Shown here: positions 5,483 through 5,540 of the stretch, in pieces
Numbering within the stretch: the first letter of the stretch is position 1
Layout: every line of letters begins with the position of its first letter
Origin: an uncultured Elusimicrobia bacterium
GTDB taxonomy: Bacteria; Elusimicrobiota; Endomicrobiia; Endomicrobiales; Endomicrobiaceae
Reading direction: 5' to 3'
DNA length: 5,540 bases
NCBI GenBank assembly: GCA_900321055.1
Contig: ONUQ01000005.1
Location: 1 to 5,540 of the forward strand
The notes under the pieces: model-generated
What the model was told of the DNA's origin: nothing
The model's input: only the letters and a program-made list of their open reading frames with translations
Databases searched by the model: none
Position numbers and translations under genes: made by a program

Positions 5483-5540
5483 TTTGGGAGTTGTAAGCAG
5501 GAATAAGTAATATAAACCGATGATGCGGAGATAAAAATAA

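Overview
The window is strongly AT-rich and gene-dense. Shine-Dalgarno sequences (AGGAG, GAGG, GGAG) and sigma70-like promoters mark it as bacterial. Short intergenic gaps, A/T-ending codons and many poly-A tracts suggest a low-GC, probably anaerobic or host-associated bacterium. I cannot name the phylum from these genes alone.

Left part (1-2122, + strand): a tryptophan biosynthesis block. It starts with the last codons of a class I glutamine amidotransferase (trpG), followed by complete trpD and complete trpC. TrpG supplies ammonia to anthranilate synthase, TrpD attaches the phosphoribosyl group to anthranilate, and TrpC closes the indole ring two steps later. trpF, trpB and trpA are not present after trpC. 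The 189-base trpG-trpD gap is unusual for an operon. It holds an AT hairpin at the trpG stop and a 117-base element bounded by 14-nt inverted repeats with further nested pairing.

Middle (2123-4659): a small XRE-family regulator on the minus strand converges on trpC. It is divergent from a + strand run of glycosyltransferase genes. The first glycosyltransferase is split by a -1 frameshift at a run of A into an N-terminal catalytic half and a C-terminal half. The second is a complete GT-A type enzyme whose likely start lies 12 bases inside the longest open frame. The divergent region contains a good sigma70-like promoter with two identical 12-bp repeats 20 bp apart. Between that promoter and the first glycosyltransferase is a chain of three tiny ORFs linked by ATGA stop-start overlaps.

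Right part (4660-5540): a beta-class carbonic anhydrase with its own likely promoter. After it comes a near-consensus promoter (TTGACA, 17 bp, TAGAAT) that points out of the window toward an unseen gene.

No CRISPR, tRNA, rRNA, transposase or recognised defence system is visible. The second-look items are the structured trpG-trpD spacer, the minicistron chain, the repeat-bearing promoter beside the XRE gene, and the frameshifted glycosyltransferase.
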